DNA of 64,000 nt from Chelonoidis abingdonii (Eukaryota > Chordata > Testudines > Testudinidae): assembly GCF_003597395.2 (NCBI RefSeq), contig NC_133777.1:11597124-11661123 (forward strand), read 5' to 3'. This document shows, piece after piece, positions 11,761 to 24,362 of this stretch; within the stretch, counting starts at the first letter, position 1, and every line of letters starts with the position of its first letter. Below the pieces are notes generated by a model, which worked only from the letters and a program-made list of their open reading frames with translations, did not search any database and was not told the DNA's origin. Both the position numbers and the translations under genes were made by a program.

Positions 11761-14700
11761 GTAGGCTACCAAGAGTATTTTGTTTAGGGGAGGTCCCCTG
11801 GGTGTATTTTTATCTCATTAGAATACGGTATTTGTCTCTTCCTATCCTAAACTGTTGTGCTGTGTTTCTATGTGCCATTAAATAGTTGCCAAATTCCACC
11901 CCAGAGGTGGCTGCCTCAGTGATGGAGTAAGGTTGTGAAAATAATAGTTTGTAAGTACATCCTTCAGAATCAAAGGTGCTATCTGAATAAACGAATGCAA
12001 GAAATCAGTAGTACTTATCAAATAGTATAAATATTTATAAATTCTTCTCTTTATTTAAAGCTTGAGACTTTTCCTCTCATTTTTGGGTGTCACTTTTTAC
12101 TATCTAAACAGCAGTAATTTGTGGGAGACCTCATGACAGAAGAAAAGTCATCCATCACACACTTTTTCTCTCTCGGGACTAACATCCACTGGTTTACTCC
12201 CCAGGAGAGAAGTGGATACAGTTTGACAAATGTTGGTATTGGTGTTTAAATTTCCCTTTTTGAGATCTCCTGGGGCCTGCACAGATGTATGCACATAAGT
12301 CAAAGCGCGTGGTTGTGTGAAGGAACTTGCCCATGTGCAGCACTCCACTTACTCATTTCCTTTGACACTGAGTTAGTGTAACAGCCAGTGCTCAGGCAGT
12401 TTTTTATCACTTGTGTATATAAAACCTGGGTCATGTTCCAGATTAAAGATGGAAGTGCGTGAGATAGATGCCTGTACTAAAGAGACAGGAGTTGTGGTTC
12501 ATCTCAATATTGAATAATAAGCAAGAGACAGGAAGTGTTTGTCATAAATCTCGACATATGCATGGGGTTGTTCCTCCCTTACCCTGCCACAGTATTCAAT
12601 TTTCATCCTGGATTGCCAGGCATTTGGTCCACTTCGCTCAGCAGTTAAGAGCAGCTTTCTCATTACGTTCCCTGGAAGGCACTTTATAGAGACGTCCGTC
12701 CCCCTCTGCCTCATAAATCCACTTTATATTTCAAGCTTGCAACATGGGGATCAGAGGTCTTGGCAAGAAGCAATTATTATAAAGAACCAGTTCTCCCTCT
12801 TTTAGGTTACAAAGAGAATATTATGGGGAAAGGGAATTTAGCTGAAGACAAGAAGAGGTCATTTTTGTGAAAGGCAGTGTTCCCTGATTGATGGACAACC
12901 ACACAGCCTTGTTAATGCTCGGTCGTTAAGTGTCCCGTAGGGCATGCTAGCATGATGTCACAGGCTAACAAAACCTACTGGTTACTACAAAAATAAATGA
13001 ACAGAAGCAATAGACTGGGAGTTCTGTAAACTCATAAATATTTCCAGGCACAACCACATCTTGTGGACAAATTTGGGTGTGTGTTTTTTTTTTAATATGT
13101 CTATTGTTTTGAATGAACAACCTCTAATTACAGTGATTTGCTGGCTACCTGGGGACCTGATATTTGAGCAGGGTGTAATGCTTAGGAGAGATTGATTAGT
13201 GAAGCATAATTCAATTGGGGGATTTTGATAATGATATCGCCACCCAAGAGAGCCAAGTCTGAGCAATTATACAGATCCTCAGTACCCTTCTGACTGAATT
13301 GTATAATTTCAGTAGTCAGTCTCCCTGTCAATGCCCCTCTCCCCCCCACCTCTGTGTCTCTCCATCCTTTAAGCTTTGAAGAGATCTTCTAGAGGCCTGT
13401 TTAAAGGGGAAAAGATACTTAGCAAGAATTACCCTCTCTACAGAGTAATCCCATGGTACAGACACTAAAGAGAAGGTAGTAGTGCACCAACTCCATGGAG
13501 AAAAATGTGGCCATCAGATCCTATCTCTATATCCCACCCTGCCCTGGCCTAAATTTACAACATCAGCCTAGCTTTGAAGGAGGAATTGATTGTGGTATTT
13601 TTAGCTGAGCAGTCAGACTTTGCAAATACTTTTATTCATGTGTGTTCCTTTGGGGGTATGCGTGTGCGCACACAGACTCTTTCAACATGTACTCTTTGCT
13701 GGGCGTTGGAAGCCTGAGAACAGGCTTAGGGCCCTCTCTGAGGCTGTGCTGCCTCTCTCTCTCTGACAGCTGCGTGTGGTCACTACGCCTTTGACATTTA
13801 GAAAAATCTCAGAATCTAAAGCAAGAGGCAGAAAAGAAAATATTTTCTTGTTTAAAGGTCAGAGCCGACTGCTTTAAAAATGGTTTTAAAATTGGTTTGT
13901 TGGACTGTGACAAGATTTAACCATACTAATGGATGGAGAGACCATGTGATTTGGGGTAGGCAGCAAAAGAGAAACCCTGCAATAGACTGGCTGAGGAAGC
14001 TATAAAAAGTAAATCATGCAAACTAAAGAACTTGAATTAGGGTTTTTTTTTATGGCTTACAGGAGAGCAGGTGTCATGTCCAGCTAGGGAGCTGGCATAC
14101 AGTTTGTGCAGTGGTCTATGATAACACTGCTGAGTGATATGGTATTAGGTGGGGTAAGAATGTTGCAGAGTTCCTAAGAGATGCCCAGGTTGGTGCCAGA
14201 GGAGTTTTATAAAGTGAAAAGAGTGCCACTGAGCCCTGAATAAAGGAGGGTAGGTAGTGTGGGGCTCCCTGGCTTAGACACAGCAGAGCTGGGGCCTTGA
14301 CGTATGAAAGGTAGTGCAGCAGGATGTTCCATCTTGTGAGTATCAGCAGATGAGTATGATACCAGGGGGTGAGGAGGGCAGTGCAGGTGTCTTGGTGGAT
14401 GAGTCCATAGCACAAGAGGGAAAGTGTCATGGGCTGAAGAGAACGGCGTGGAGAGTGTCATAGATCCATGGGTATTAGGCTTCACAGTCCTGTCCCCTGC
14501 CGCATACAGGATTGTTCCCTGCAATGTATTCAAAGTCTTGGTCTGGTAGGACCAAGTGATTCCACAGAGTGAGAAGAGCAATGCAGACATCTTAGCAGAT
14601 GAGATGGAGCAGCCTAAGTAGCTTCCCTGAGTAAATGTCACTGGGGCAGCAGGTTACTTGTTCATTAAAACACCTAATAAAATGAATCCTTGAAAATAAA

Positions 14701-17700
14701 GGTGCCCCATTCACTTTGGAGTATTGCAGAGTTTCATCTGCACAATAATGAAGTTCCTCACTGTGTCAAGGGGGTAGAGAGTAACTCTGCCAATCTGGTT
14801 CAAGCAGCACATCCTCTTAGGCCTTAACCCTTTGTATGAAAACCCTCACACTGTGAGGACCCTGTAGCACACACTGCATGCACGCGTCTGAATGCTCAGA
14901 AGTGTGTGCCTCCTACATCGTGCATCTATTTTGTACATCACCCATGGAAAGAGCAGTGGATTTTCATATGAAAAGGAGGTGATTGCCCCACTTTGTGGTG
15001 AAATCCTGAATTGTATCAAAAATCATGATGGGATTTTCTCCTCTTCTGCCTTTCCCCGACCTTTGTTCTCCCCTGCTGCTTCTCCCTCCAGCCAACCTTC
15101 TTCTGGGGCCTTTGTAGCCCAGCTTCCCTCTCCCCTGTCTCCCTCTCTTCGCAGCACTCCAAGGGTGCAGCAGAGGCAGAGGGCAGTGATGTGTTTGAGT
15201 CATTCATTTGTCAGACTTTCCCACAGCAAGGTGGGAAACTGGGGCAGAGGACACTGGCCAACTCACTATGGGGTCAGGTTTGTTTATGGCTACAAGCTTT
15301 TGAATGTGCTTGTGGTGTTTGCTGAAACAATGCTTGGTTCCCTTTCCCATGTGTTGGCCAGCATTCTGTTACTGGGTCTGACCCATGTGTTGCGTGACCT
15401 TTTGCCGCCAGCTGGTTGGTCTGCTAAGAACTGATGACAGTTCACGCCAAGTTTCACTTTATAGATTTTTGTACATTATTTTAATTTTCTAGTTGCAAAA
15501 GTGTTCCTGGGGACGGGGAGTGTGAATTGCTGTTCCTGTCCCATACATCCGTCCGAACCATTTGAGTGTCTTGTAAACACGAAACAAAATGTTATCAGAC
15601 CTTTAACAACATCATCACCAGGCTGGAGAGAGAAATTTCAGCCCAGAATATCACTTTTTTGGAAAGTTCATAAGTAACAAAGGCTGAGACAGAAAGTATA
15701 ATCTCGACCATACCGTGTAGCAACACTGGCACAGTCTGAACCCATGTATATGTCCTGCTGAAGTGACAACAACAAGTGATCCTCCTTTGTACTTCATACA
15801 TCGCTGCATCACTTACAAACACCAGCATGGTCCTGGCAGCTGCCAGGGGTGACCTCCTCAGAAGGAGACGCTTTACTTTTTGCAGCATTTAGTGTCCCTG
15901 GGTATTGTGAGCATAATCTGCTTTAGATCATTATTGTGCCATGCGTGAGGGTGATGCCTGCTGGAGGTGAGAGGAGCTAATGTTTGCTTTCCTGTGATGC
16001 TCATGTTACAGACACTTAGCCTCTCTGTAAGTGCAGCAATTGAATGCATACAGGCATTGCTCTTTTTCCAGGCCTGCAGCAAGACTGATCATCCTGGCAT
16101 TCATGAGAGGAGTGGTGTGGGAGAGCCTACTCTGCTCTGACCCTTCTCCACTTTCTATGCCTTTCCTAATGCCAAAAATAAATCTGCAGCTTGAAACACA
16201 GATATTGACTGAAGTGTTTGGCTGCAGATAGAATGAGCAGAGTGCGAGACAAATAGAAAGTTTATCCTGTGACTGAAAGGGAGCCAGCAGCTCCCTCGCT
16301 GGGCTGCTCACTTCTCTCGGGCATTCACTTTCCATGATGAGCTTTAGATCCCACTTAGGCCTTCATCTCCTGCACAGACAGATAAATAGAGTGGAATAAA
16401 TGGAAATGGCACACAAGTTCCAAGGTACCTGGTTCTCTTAAAGGACTAAGTGCTGACACAAGGCTTTATCTGTAATGCAAGTCTCTGCCTTCAAAAAAAA
16501 ATATAAAAAACTATAAAGCCTTGAATAATTTACCAATTTCCAGAGTTAAAAGGAAGATTTATGATGTTTTCTTCTGACTGGGAACAGCTAATCTTGTCTC
16601 TTATGGAAAAGCAATTGTACTAAAGACTCCTTTCTCTGAGGAGGTTGAAAAGCAACTGCTGGAAGTTCATGTCGCCGCATAGTAGACAGATCCCACTTGT
16701 CCCGTTCTTACCACATGGCCAAAAAGCTGCTTCTGATTTTGTAATCACTCAATAGAGCAATGCACCCTAGAAGTACAAAGCCTAGTGAGGTGCTTGGAAC
16801 TCTTATCGTGGGTCAGGCACATACCAGTGCGTAGTAGAGGGTGTTTTGCCTCATTTAAATTGCTTTCCTGATAAAGATCCTTTACATTTCTGAACGCAGA
16901 ATGGAGTGATAATGGAAACAGGCCAAAACTGAAATGTCTGTCCCCCAAAATGTTGGTGGGTTGGATAAAATAGAACCTGGATCTGAACTGCCCTGGCTTT
17001 GGTTTTGCAAACCTCAGACAAGCCACCTTGATTTGCTCATTAACCAAAAGTGGCAAAACTAGGCCCATAACTTAGTTATCCTCTTTGACTCGGCCCTCTG
17101 AGTGGACCCACGTATTCAGTCCAGCTCTAATTCGTGCTGCTTTTTCTTACACATCTCTAAAAGTAACAACATGCACACGACTATGAATAAGACATTTTCG
17201 TGGGTTTGGCCCCAGATTAAATTGAGCTGATTTTTAAAGACACATTAGACATTTTTTTCCTCCCATCTGCCATCACTACTGAGGAGATTTAAGGTTCTTT
17301 AGGTCCCCTATGCATTTCCTTGCCTGACCATATTTGGCCTTTTCAAGTTTGGCTTTAACTCCGAATCTCCTGGCTTTTTAATGCTTGCTTTGATGATAAT
17401 TACATTCCTGTAATGTATTTTACCCTAAATTACTGACATGTCCTCTCAGCCTTAGCCCTATCATAACAGTGTTTTTGTCTGGCAATTTCCTTGTTTATCT
17501 GGGGATTATTTTTTAGTACATAATAGTGTATGTGAACACTAAGAAATGCAAAGAGAATGTCGCGTGATATTTCTTGTGATTTGAAAATACCAGTTATCAA
17601 CTTTTAATTCATTTTTATTTCAGCGTTTATGTCCAGATTCATTGATACACTCTTGCTGCTTTATGTCACTGTAGAGCCATACAGAAGCAACCAAAGTGTA

Positions 17701-19672
17701 CTGGCAAGTTAAGCCAATGAGTAAACTGCTTTGATTCACCAGAAGGACCAGAGCACTGAAAAGAAGCAAGATTGTTCAACTTCAGTTTCTTCTTTCCTCT
17801 TGTTCTCCAAATTCCTGCTGCCTTTCACATCTTTAGGATTATTATGGTCATTTTTTTTCCATTATTTTTCATAAGTGAAAGTTTGTGTCAGCTGAGGTGA
17901 GTAAGTAAAATTTTCTCCTCCTTTTCTCTCATTGTTCTCATTAAGACTGAAGTTACAAACTGAGCTTAGTTAAACTGCTCGCTTTAAAAGCAGGTACCAC
18001 CTCCTCTTGATCCCAGTCAAGGAAGATGGTGTCCCTCTGTGCTGTCAGGAGGCCAAGGAACACTCAGTCTTGTTGAAAACAGTTGGAGATGTCCATGGAC
18101 ATTTTGAAAGAATTAAGCTCTTTATGGAATTTTCTGTAGTAGAATATTATTATTCTGCCTCTGCTGAATCAGAAACTTTCAGAATAATGGGGGACAAATG
18201 ACAATTAATCCTCAGTAAATAAACAAATATTCAAAGTAGCTTGCACACAAAATTTCACTGAGTTCTAACTATACAGAGTTTTGAAACATTTGGGTAATTC
18301 CATTACTGAGCTCATAAGGAACAAATAGTCTGACAATGGGAGCTAACCTTCTTAAAGACCTACATGGGTTTTCTTGTAAATTCTCAGAAAATTAATTCTG
18401 TGCCCAAAGAATAAGGGCAATAATTTGGGGGAGGAGACACTGTATTTTTCATACATAGCAAAGAGAGTTGCAAAATTCAACTCAGCCTTGACTATAAAGA
18501 CAAAACTGGTGCCTCCATAATATTTGGATCTTCCTCTCACCAGCCTAAACTTTAGTGTTCCAGGTCACATAGAACCAGATCCAACACCCATGGGCTTGGA
18601 TTTGCAAAACCAAAGTCTGGCCTCCTCGGCACATCTCTGATTGATAGCATCTGGCCTATGGTCTAATTCAAGACTGTGTGAGAGCGCCACACTGTGCCTG
18701 GGCTTGTGCATAGATTGCAAATGGATATCCCTCGCTGACCTAGTTCCCTTTCTCTCTGCCATTTGCCAGTTTTTCATCTTTCCCAGTCTCTTCAATTTGT
18801 CCCTATCTGACCCAGTTTCACAATGGATGCTGAGAAAGCAAGGTGGGTGGGTCCGCTAAACAAAGGATTAAGGCTCTAAACTTCGCCATCTGGAGTAGTT
18901 CATAAAGAGAAATGAACATTAAGCTGAACTGAAGTGGAAGAGCTTTAAACAAACTCTCTTAATTTACTTTTCCACTATAAAATCTTGTTTAAATCCCCTC
19001 CCCGGCATTGGTGTGACAGAGGCTTCCTCTGTGCCTTGCACGCTTCACAATCAGAAGTGACATTTACATGAGAAGTTCATAATGAAATTAATCCTGACTC
19101 CTGAAAACATGAAATTGGAAACAAACAGATCCCTGGGGCCTTTGGTGCTTCCCTGACATTATTGCTGCCCTTCTGGCAGGTGAAGATACATGCTGCCTGC
19201 GCGCACAAACACCCACAGCTCAAGGCATTGATATCCCTTTTGAGAGCGGGCGGTTCCACTTGAACTGCTTCAGGGTTGCCCTTCTGCTGCATAGACTGTG
19301 GATAGGGAATGTCCTGTTACCAAAGCAGGTTGGACTGTTAGGCAGTGCTTGTGTTGCCTCTAGCTTTGCTTCATTAAGGGGCTAGATGAGGAGCAGTGAT
19401 CGTTCCCCAAAGGGAAATGTCTAGGGAGAAAAATTTGAATTTCCGTTGTGATAGTTTTGCTGGTTTATTAATAAACAAGCAGATTTTGTGCTGCCTGTGG
19501 CATGAGGGACTCTCAAAGCATCCTTTGCCTCCTCTTGCATTTTGCTTCTTTATCCTTTTTATAACCTATGTTATGACAAGAGGAGATTTTCCCCATGTAT
19601 TGGGATTCCACCCTTCTATGTGTGTGTCTCTGGAATAATTTCTCCCATCAGCAAAGCACCTGGGTGTGAAGT

Positions 19673-19947
19673 AGGGCTGTCTATACTGTGATAAATAACT
19701 CACGGCACTGAGTCTCAGAGCCCAGGTGCTTGGCTTGCAGCGCAATGAAATTGCAGTGTAGACGTTCGGGCTCAGGCTAGAGCCCAGGCTCTGAGACCCC
19801 ACTAGTTGGCGGGTAGGTCTCGGAGCACGGGCTTGAGTCCAAGTCTGAATGTAGACACTGCAACTGTATAGCTCCACAGCCCGAGCCAGCTGATCTAGGC
19901 CAGCTGCAGCCATGCTGTCAGTCTTTTATCACAGTGTAGACATACCT
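19673..19947. mobile_element. Palindromic MITE with TGTCTACACT-type ends (copy 3)
   Basis: It starts AGGGCTGTCTATACTGTGAT and ends ATCACAGTGTAGACATACC. The interior, with TTGCAGTGTAGACGTTCGGG and CCCAGGCTCTGAGACCCC, matches copy 2. It sits in the last MAD1L1 intron, about 0.5 kb from the acceptor. Confidence 0.75.
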
Positions 19948-20430
19948 GAACTAAGGGGGCTAGTTAAAGGGAATGTTCGTTGAAAACATGTCTCCTTATC
20001 CTCCAAGAGAGGAGGGGCTTAAGAACTTTGATTCTTAATGGAGAAAGAGCTCTTTGAATATTTCCTGCCTCCCAAGACTAGGCTATTCAAAGATTTCTCT
20101 TCTAAAGCATCCCTGGTTCTGCATTTTCTGCTGTGACTGCATGTGTTAATTGTTCAGACCCTTTAAAGTTTGTTTTCAAGATATTTTAAACATTCTTCCT
20201 ACTGCCTTATAATTCATTATTCATTTGAGGCTCACACGGGGGGTATTGTTCAGAGATTTTGGAAATGCAGAACTTAATAATGGTCCAATTAAATCATGTG
20301 TCAAACACCTGCTCTGCAGTAGAAAACGTTACTTTGATTAGAATAAGATGCACACTGAAGGAGACTCCATAGCAAGAGTGGTAGAATTCGTCAGCATTTG
20401 GCGTGAAATAAAACCCTACTGTATTAACAA

Positions 20431-20476
20431 TTTCTTTTCCTTTTTCCCTCCCTCCACCTCTTCCTTCTCCCCTCAG
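20431..20476 (+). promoter_or_regulatory. MAD1L1: Splice acceptor of the last MAD1L1 exon
   Basis: An almost pure pyrimidine tract of about 45 bases ends in CCCCTCAG, and the next base starts the conserved MAD1 reading frame. A TATTAAC at about 20422-20428 could serve as the branch point. The conserved protein similarity begins immediately after this AG, while the translated residues upstream of it are low-complexity and unlike MAD1. That fixes the exon boundary here. The coding phase at the junction looks like 0, with GCC (Ala) as the first full codon. Confidence 0.85.
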
Positions 20477-20635
20477 GCCTCCAGCTCTTCTGGTGGGAAG
20501 ATGCAACTTCTGGAAACTGAATTCTCTCTCACAATCCGTGAGCTCATTGACCTGCACCTGCTGCACCAGGACAGCATACCAGCATTCCTCAGCGCTGTAA
20601 CCCTCGAACTCTTCAGCCGTCAGACCTGTGCTTAG
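20477..20635 (+). CDS. MAD1L1: MAD1L1, terminal coding exon (mitotic checkpoint protein MAD1)
   Basis: The exon encodes the last 52 residues of MAD1 plus a TAG stop at 20633-20635. The translation contains KMQLLETEF, then RELIDLHLL, then QDSIPAFLS and ends [11 protein letters not shown]. This is the conserved C-terminal end of vertebrate MAD1; mammalian MAD1 ends very similarly. MAD1 is a coiled-coil protein that recruits MAD2 to unattached kinetochores and nuclear pores in the spindle assembly checkpoint. Its globular C-terminal domain, whose end is encoded here, takes part in kinetochore and BUB1 contact. Only this exon is visible; the MAD2-binding and coiled-coil parts lie outside the window. 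The open frame extends upstream to an ATG at 20348, but that part is intron read-through. The gene converges on ELFN1. Identification is firm from the C-terminal block alone. Confidence 0.95.
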   Translation, partial: ASSSSGGKMQLLETEFSLTIRELIDLHLLHQDSIPAFLSAVTLELFSRQTCA

Positions 20636-21123
20636 CCCTCACTGAATCCCAGCCTTGCACTTTGGACGTGTGACTATCACTGTTTCACCACTGACCAGTC
20701 TAGTGCAGTGGAAAGGGGTTCCATGAGCTAGCCATGCCAAGTTCTTTTTGTTTCTTCTGCGGCATTCGGTTGCTTCGAATTTCTTTTGATGTCCATTCTC
20801 TCCTTTTCTCCCCAAATGCTTCATGTCTGTTTGAAGAGGCAACCAAGGAGTCTGAACAAAGAAGGCATTTTCTGCTTCCTCCTGAGCTGGAGTCACATTC
20901 CTTTGGCCCAAAGTCCAGTTACTCCTTGACAATATTTGTCCAACCCAAAGGCCTATCTTTTTTTATGTTGATTTTACTAACCAATCTCTCTGACAGCTCT
21001 CAGCCCACCACACACGTGCAGATTTCCACAGTAATATTTCCGGGGGAGAGCATGTATAACTCCAGGTCAGAGTTCCCTTTTGCCAACTCCCTACCCCCTA
21101 TTTATGAACATTAAGACCTTTTT

Positions 21124-21129
21124 ATTAAA
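21124..21129 (+). promoter_or_regulatory. MAD1L1: Candidate proximal poly(A) signal ATTAAA of MAD1L1
   Basis: ATTAAA, the commonest variant hexamer, lies 489 bases after the stop codon in a short T/A-rich stretch. It would give a short 3'UTR. It is non-canonical and unsupported beyond position. Confidence 0.35.
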
Positions 21130-21872
21130 TTGCCAGACTCTTATGTAGCCAGTCTCAACAGGAGTCGCTGTCAGGAAGAGCATGAGAATGCCAGCTTTGG
21201 GGAGCTCACAGCTGCTCACGTCCCAGCTTCTTGCAGGATGATCCTGTTGAATTGGGTCTCACCTCTCCCAACTGAAAGCTCTTTAAAACAGAGACCACAG
21301 GCTCTAGGGGAGATGATAGCTCAAACTGCCACCAGCTAATGAGGACTAAGGGTTGCCTTCTAGGAGTGCAGGACATTTGTGGAGGACTGGAGTCACGGAT
21401 GGATAATTGGCCCCTTTGGATACAGCCTGCTCTCATAGACAGCTCGCTGATCAATGCGAGTTCACAATCTTTCAAGACATAAAACTTTGCAAGATCTAGT
21501 CCTTCATAACTCCAGATCCTGGTTTGCCAGAACTCAGCACCTGTCTCTCTTTCTCCCTCTTGTGCTGTATGCCCAGTGCTTAGATATCGCTTGAGTGCTT
21601 TTCCTTCCTTGCGCAAGACTCTCAGGGGTTGCTTGGCTTATCTCAGGAACACAGGGAAAGGAGCAGGGAGCGGATGGCCTCTTTGTGGTGCATTCTCTGA
21701 ATTGCTGTTTCATAGCCCAGTGTCTATAGCCAGGGTTGTCTCCTCCTTGTATTACTGGTTGTAACTCCCACCACCACTGCCACCTTTCTCTCCTGACTCT
21801 GCTGAGGGATCTTTCTGACAGCTCTGAAATCTTGTACTATGATGGAGGGGTGTTGGTTAGTTTGTTTTTCAG

Positions 21873-21878
21873 AATAAA
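21873..21878 (+). promoter_or_regulatory. MAD1L1: Candidate distal poly(A) signal AATAAA of MAD1L1
   Basis: A canonical AATAAA lies about 1.24 kb after the stop, followed by GTGTCACTTCCCC and then a T-rich/GT-containing stretch (TGAGTGTATGCTTCTTTTAT). It is a better hexamer than the proximal one, but it is farther away. Confidence 0.4.
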
Positions 21879-21895
21879 GTGTCACTTCCCCATCT

Positions 21896-24362
21896 GAGTG
21901 TATGCTTCTTTTATTGAGCATTTGCACCTTCTGTGGCATCACTGATATCCGTTTGATAATGGATGGTCAATCAGTAATGCTTGGGTTGATTTTACCACAG
22001 GAAGGGAGGGCATATTACCCAGCCCTTCGGGTCTCCAGGCACATCTCATCAGTGCCAGAAACGATACTAGCCTAAGACATTATACAACAGAGATTCCTGC
22101 CAATACAATGGCTTCCCCTTGCCATCCCATTATACTTTATTCCGTAACCCTGTGGGAAGGCAGTACCGCATCTCTTCTCAACAGGAATCACATAGGAAAG
22201 TTAGTTCCGAGGACAGTCACAGCAACTCTAGCCCCAGTCTTTCCCCGCTGGAGTAACTATAGCAAACAAAGTTGGCGCTACAAGCACAAGAAGAAAACAG
22301 TTACTCCAGACCCAGCTTATCGTAAGTGATGGAAGGAGCAACTGCTGTGAAGGGATCACAGCTCTCCCGTTTGCACAGTGGTTGCAGGCAGTTAGCGTAG
22401 CCATTTGAGTGAAAAGCAATAGCAAAAGTTTGCCATTTTCTCCTGGTTGAAGATGGATTGCCTGACATTCTGTGCCAGGGGAATGCTGAATGCTTCGTAT
22501 GCGCAACATGGAACCAAGAGTCGCCTTCAGCAGTCATGGGGAAAATTAATCATGACATCAACCGCACTCAACTTCTCGGCCAACATAATAGCGGAGCCTG
22601 GCTGCTTCTGGAAATCTTTCTCCTGGCTCCTCGCAGGAGAAATGAAGTAATTAATAAGTTTACAATAAACCCACTATCTTAGCGAAACAGAGGGGATGTG
22701 AGAAGCAGTGCTGGATACTGGCAAGGGAAGGGAGCCTCCTGCCCATTAGAAAGTTGCCTCGCAAGGGTGAATGGATAATAGGCTGGGTTAGAAGAAATAT
22801 CTCTCTTCCGAGACTTCCTCAGTGTCGGGGGGAGACATTGAGATGAATTGCTGCTTTGAGCCATGTGTTTCCAAAGAAGCTAGTGTGTTCAGCAAGGTTT
22901 AATAAACCAGCACTGCAGTGAATCATAGCCTCTGCCTCTTATTGAACAGGGCTTCTGCCGGGCATCCAGGGGGTACTCTGGTGTCTAAGAGTCTGCTCTC
23001 TGCGGACAAGAGCTGGTGGCCAGAGGGCAGTTCATTTGTACATACACTGCCCCTGCAAATGGCATGTATTAGCTCTCCCATTTTCTTCAAACAGCAGCTC
23101 TGGCCTTGGCATGCAAGAGGTGCCCTGTTTGGAGGTTCCCCGTGGAGCAGGGCCTTGCAAGTGAGTAGCAGGCAATTAGCTCTGCATCAGACAATGACCT
23201 TTGGGAAACTCAGTTCCTGTGTGGTTTGCTCACTGGTGCGGGAGTGTTCAATGGAAAGTCTCAACTGCAGATAGCTCTACACTGAATGAGAGAGAAGCGT
23301 TGTCTAGTGGCTAAGTGTCAGGGATGGGAATTACGAATTCCGACAGCCTAGTCATGGCTCTGACACTGATTTGATGTGGAGTCTTGGACAAATCACTTAA
23401 CCCCCCTGACTTAGTTTCCTCCTTGTGTAAAGTGAGGATTATAATGCATACCTATCTCACAAGGGAGTTGGGAGGAATAATTCTGATGCTGAGAATTGCA
23501 ATAATTATTTATTATACACTGAGCCACTTGAAGCTAAACTCATCATCTAAGAAGCCCCACTGCTGTGAAATCACACGATGGAGCATTGCCTCTCTCACTG
23601 CGTTACTCCTACTAAAAGGGGAGGCAAAATAATCACGTAGGCAATAAAAACAGAGGCTTGGAATGGGCCCTGATGTACTGTAGCTTTAAACCGCTCCTGG
23701 CTCTGCCTAGTTGCCAGGTGTGTCCGAGTCATCACCAGTGAAACTTGGGTCCCGTTTGGAGAGCAATCTCAAAAGCCTTGGCTGATCGTAATAAAAGTAC
23801 AGTCGGCGGGGAGTGGAGGGAGTTTTAACAAGAGTTTATGCATCCCACCTGGGGGTAGGTGCATGCTAGCTGGGTGTATGTGCTATAAACTGTAAAATAT
23901 GCGTTATTAATGCACGCCAATGGGGCCTCATGTTCAGAGCACTGATTTGGTGACAGCTTTGCCTAAAATTTCTCTTCCTTGAACTGCTTGCAAGACCCTG
24001 TGCTTTTCCGCTGACCAACTCCTTCATCCACATACATGTATAAATATTTGACAGGGAAAAAGAACCTGGAAGTTCTGCCAGAAAGTCCCTGAAAAGCAAG
24101 AAGCTTCTAGTTAAGCAGCCACTCCAAACTTCATGCCTCTCTTAAGAGGGCAAGTTGCACCTGTGGAAATTCAGCCTTAGACTCTGGCTTTGTGCTTTTT
24201 CTGGTTCTTTGTTAGCTTGGGAGTTTTTGCTTTGTTTGTGCACTGGGCGGTTGGCTTTGATAAATGCGTATGCCGGAGAAAAAAGGAGTCTAAAGACCAC
24301 TGCTGGAACGTTCCAGTTCAGATCACTGGCTCATGAAACCTAATTATAGATCACATTTGTTT
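21896..24362. other. Intergenic, mostly unrecognised
   Basis: This is the first part of the interval between the two convergent genes. Apart from a MIR-like piece I recognise nothing. Short open frames on both strands lack domains and show no sign of selection that I can judge. Confidence 0.4.
23350..23480 (+). repeat. MIR-like SINE fragment
   Basis: GGACAAATCACTTAACCCC, then TTAGTTTCCTCCTTGTGTAA and ATGCATACCTATCTCACAAG follow the MIR core in + orientation. Confidence 0.55.

Larger units (their letters stand above)
1..20476 (+). other. MAD1L1: MAD1L1 last intron (inferred), 3' part
   Basis: This stretch lies directly upstream of the acceptor of the terminal MAD1L1 exon, so it is inferred to be the 3' part of the final intron, at least 20.4 kb long. 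I looked on the + strand for the preceding MAD1 C-terminal segment and did not see it, but short exons are easy to miss by eye. The open frames here are short, lack recognisable domains, and many fall inside repeats. Recognised contents are listed separately: a CR1-like end, MIR-like fragments, a hAT MITE, a solo LTR, a minus-strand LTR-like repeat, a Tigger-like element and three TGTCTACACT-ended MITEs. I recognise nothing in most of 8.1-11.4 kb and 11.8-19.6 kb. Confidence 0.7.
20636..21895 (+). other. MAD1L1: MAD1L1 3' untranslated region and polyadenylation zone
   Basis: The sequence after the TAG is non-coding and relatively unique, without an obvious transposon. Two candidate cleavage signals are present: ATTAAA at 21124-21129, about 0.5 kb after the stop, and a canonical AATAAA at 21873-21878, about 1.24 kb after it. 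The latter is followed by a GT-containing stretch. Which one is used cannot be decided by reading, so the end given here is the longer alternative. Confidence 0.55.

Noticed and set aside
14892..15434. 180-residue + strand open frame in the MAD1L1 intron
   Set aside because: No recognisable domain, no exon boundaries, and part of it is C/T-rich. It is of a length expected by chance in this much sequence.
20348..20476. MAD1L1 coding sequence starting at the ATG at 20348
   Set aside because: The translation upstream of 20477 runs through a polypyrimidine tract and does not resemble MAD1; it is intron read-through.
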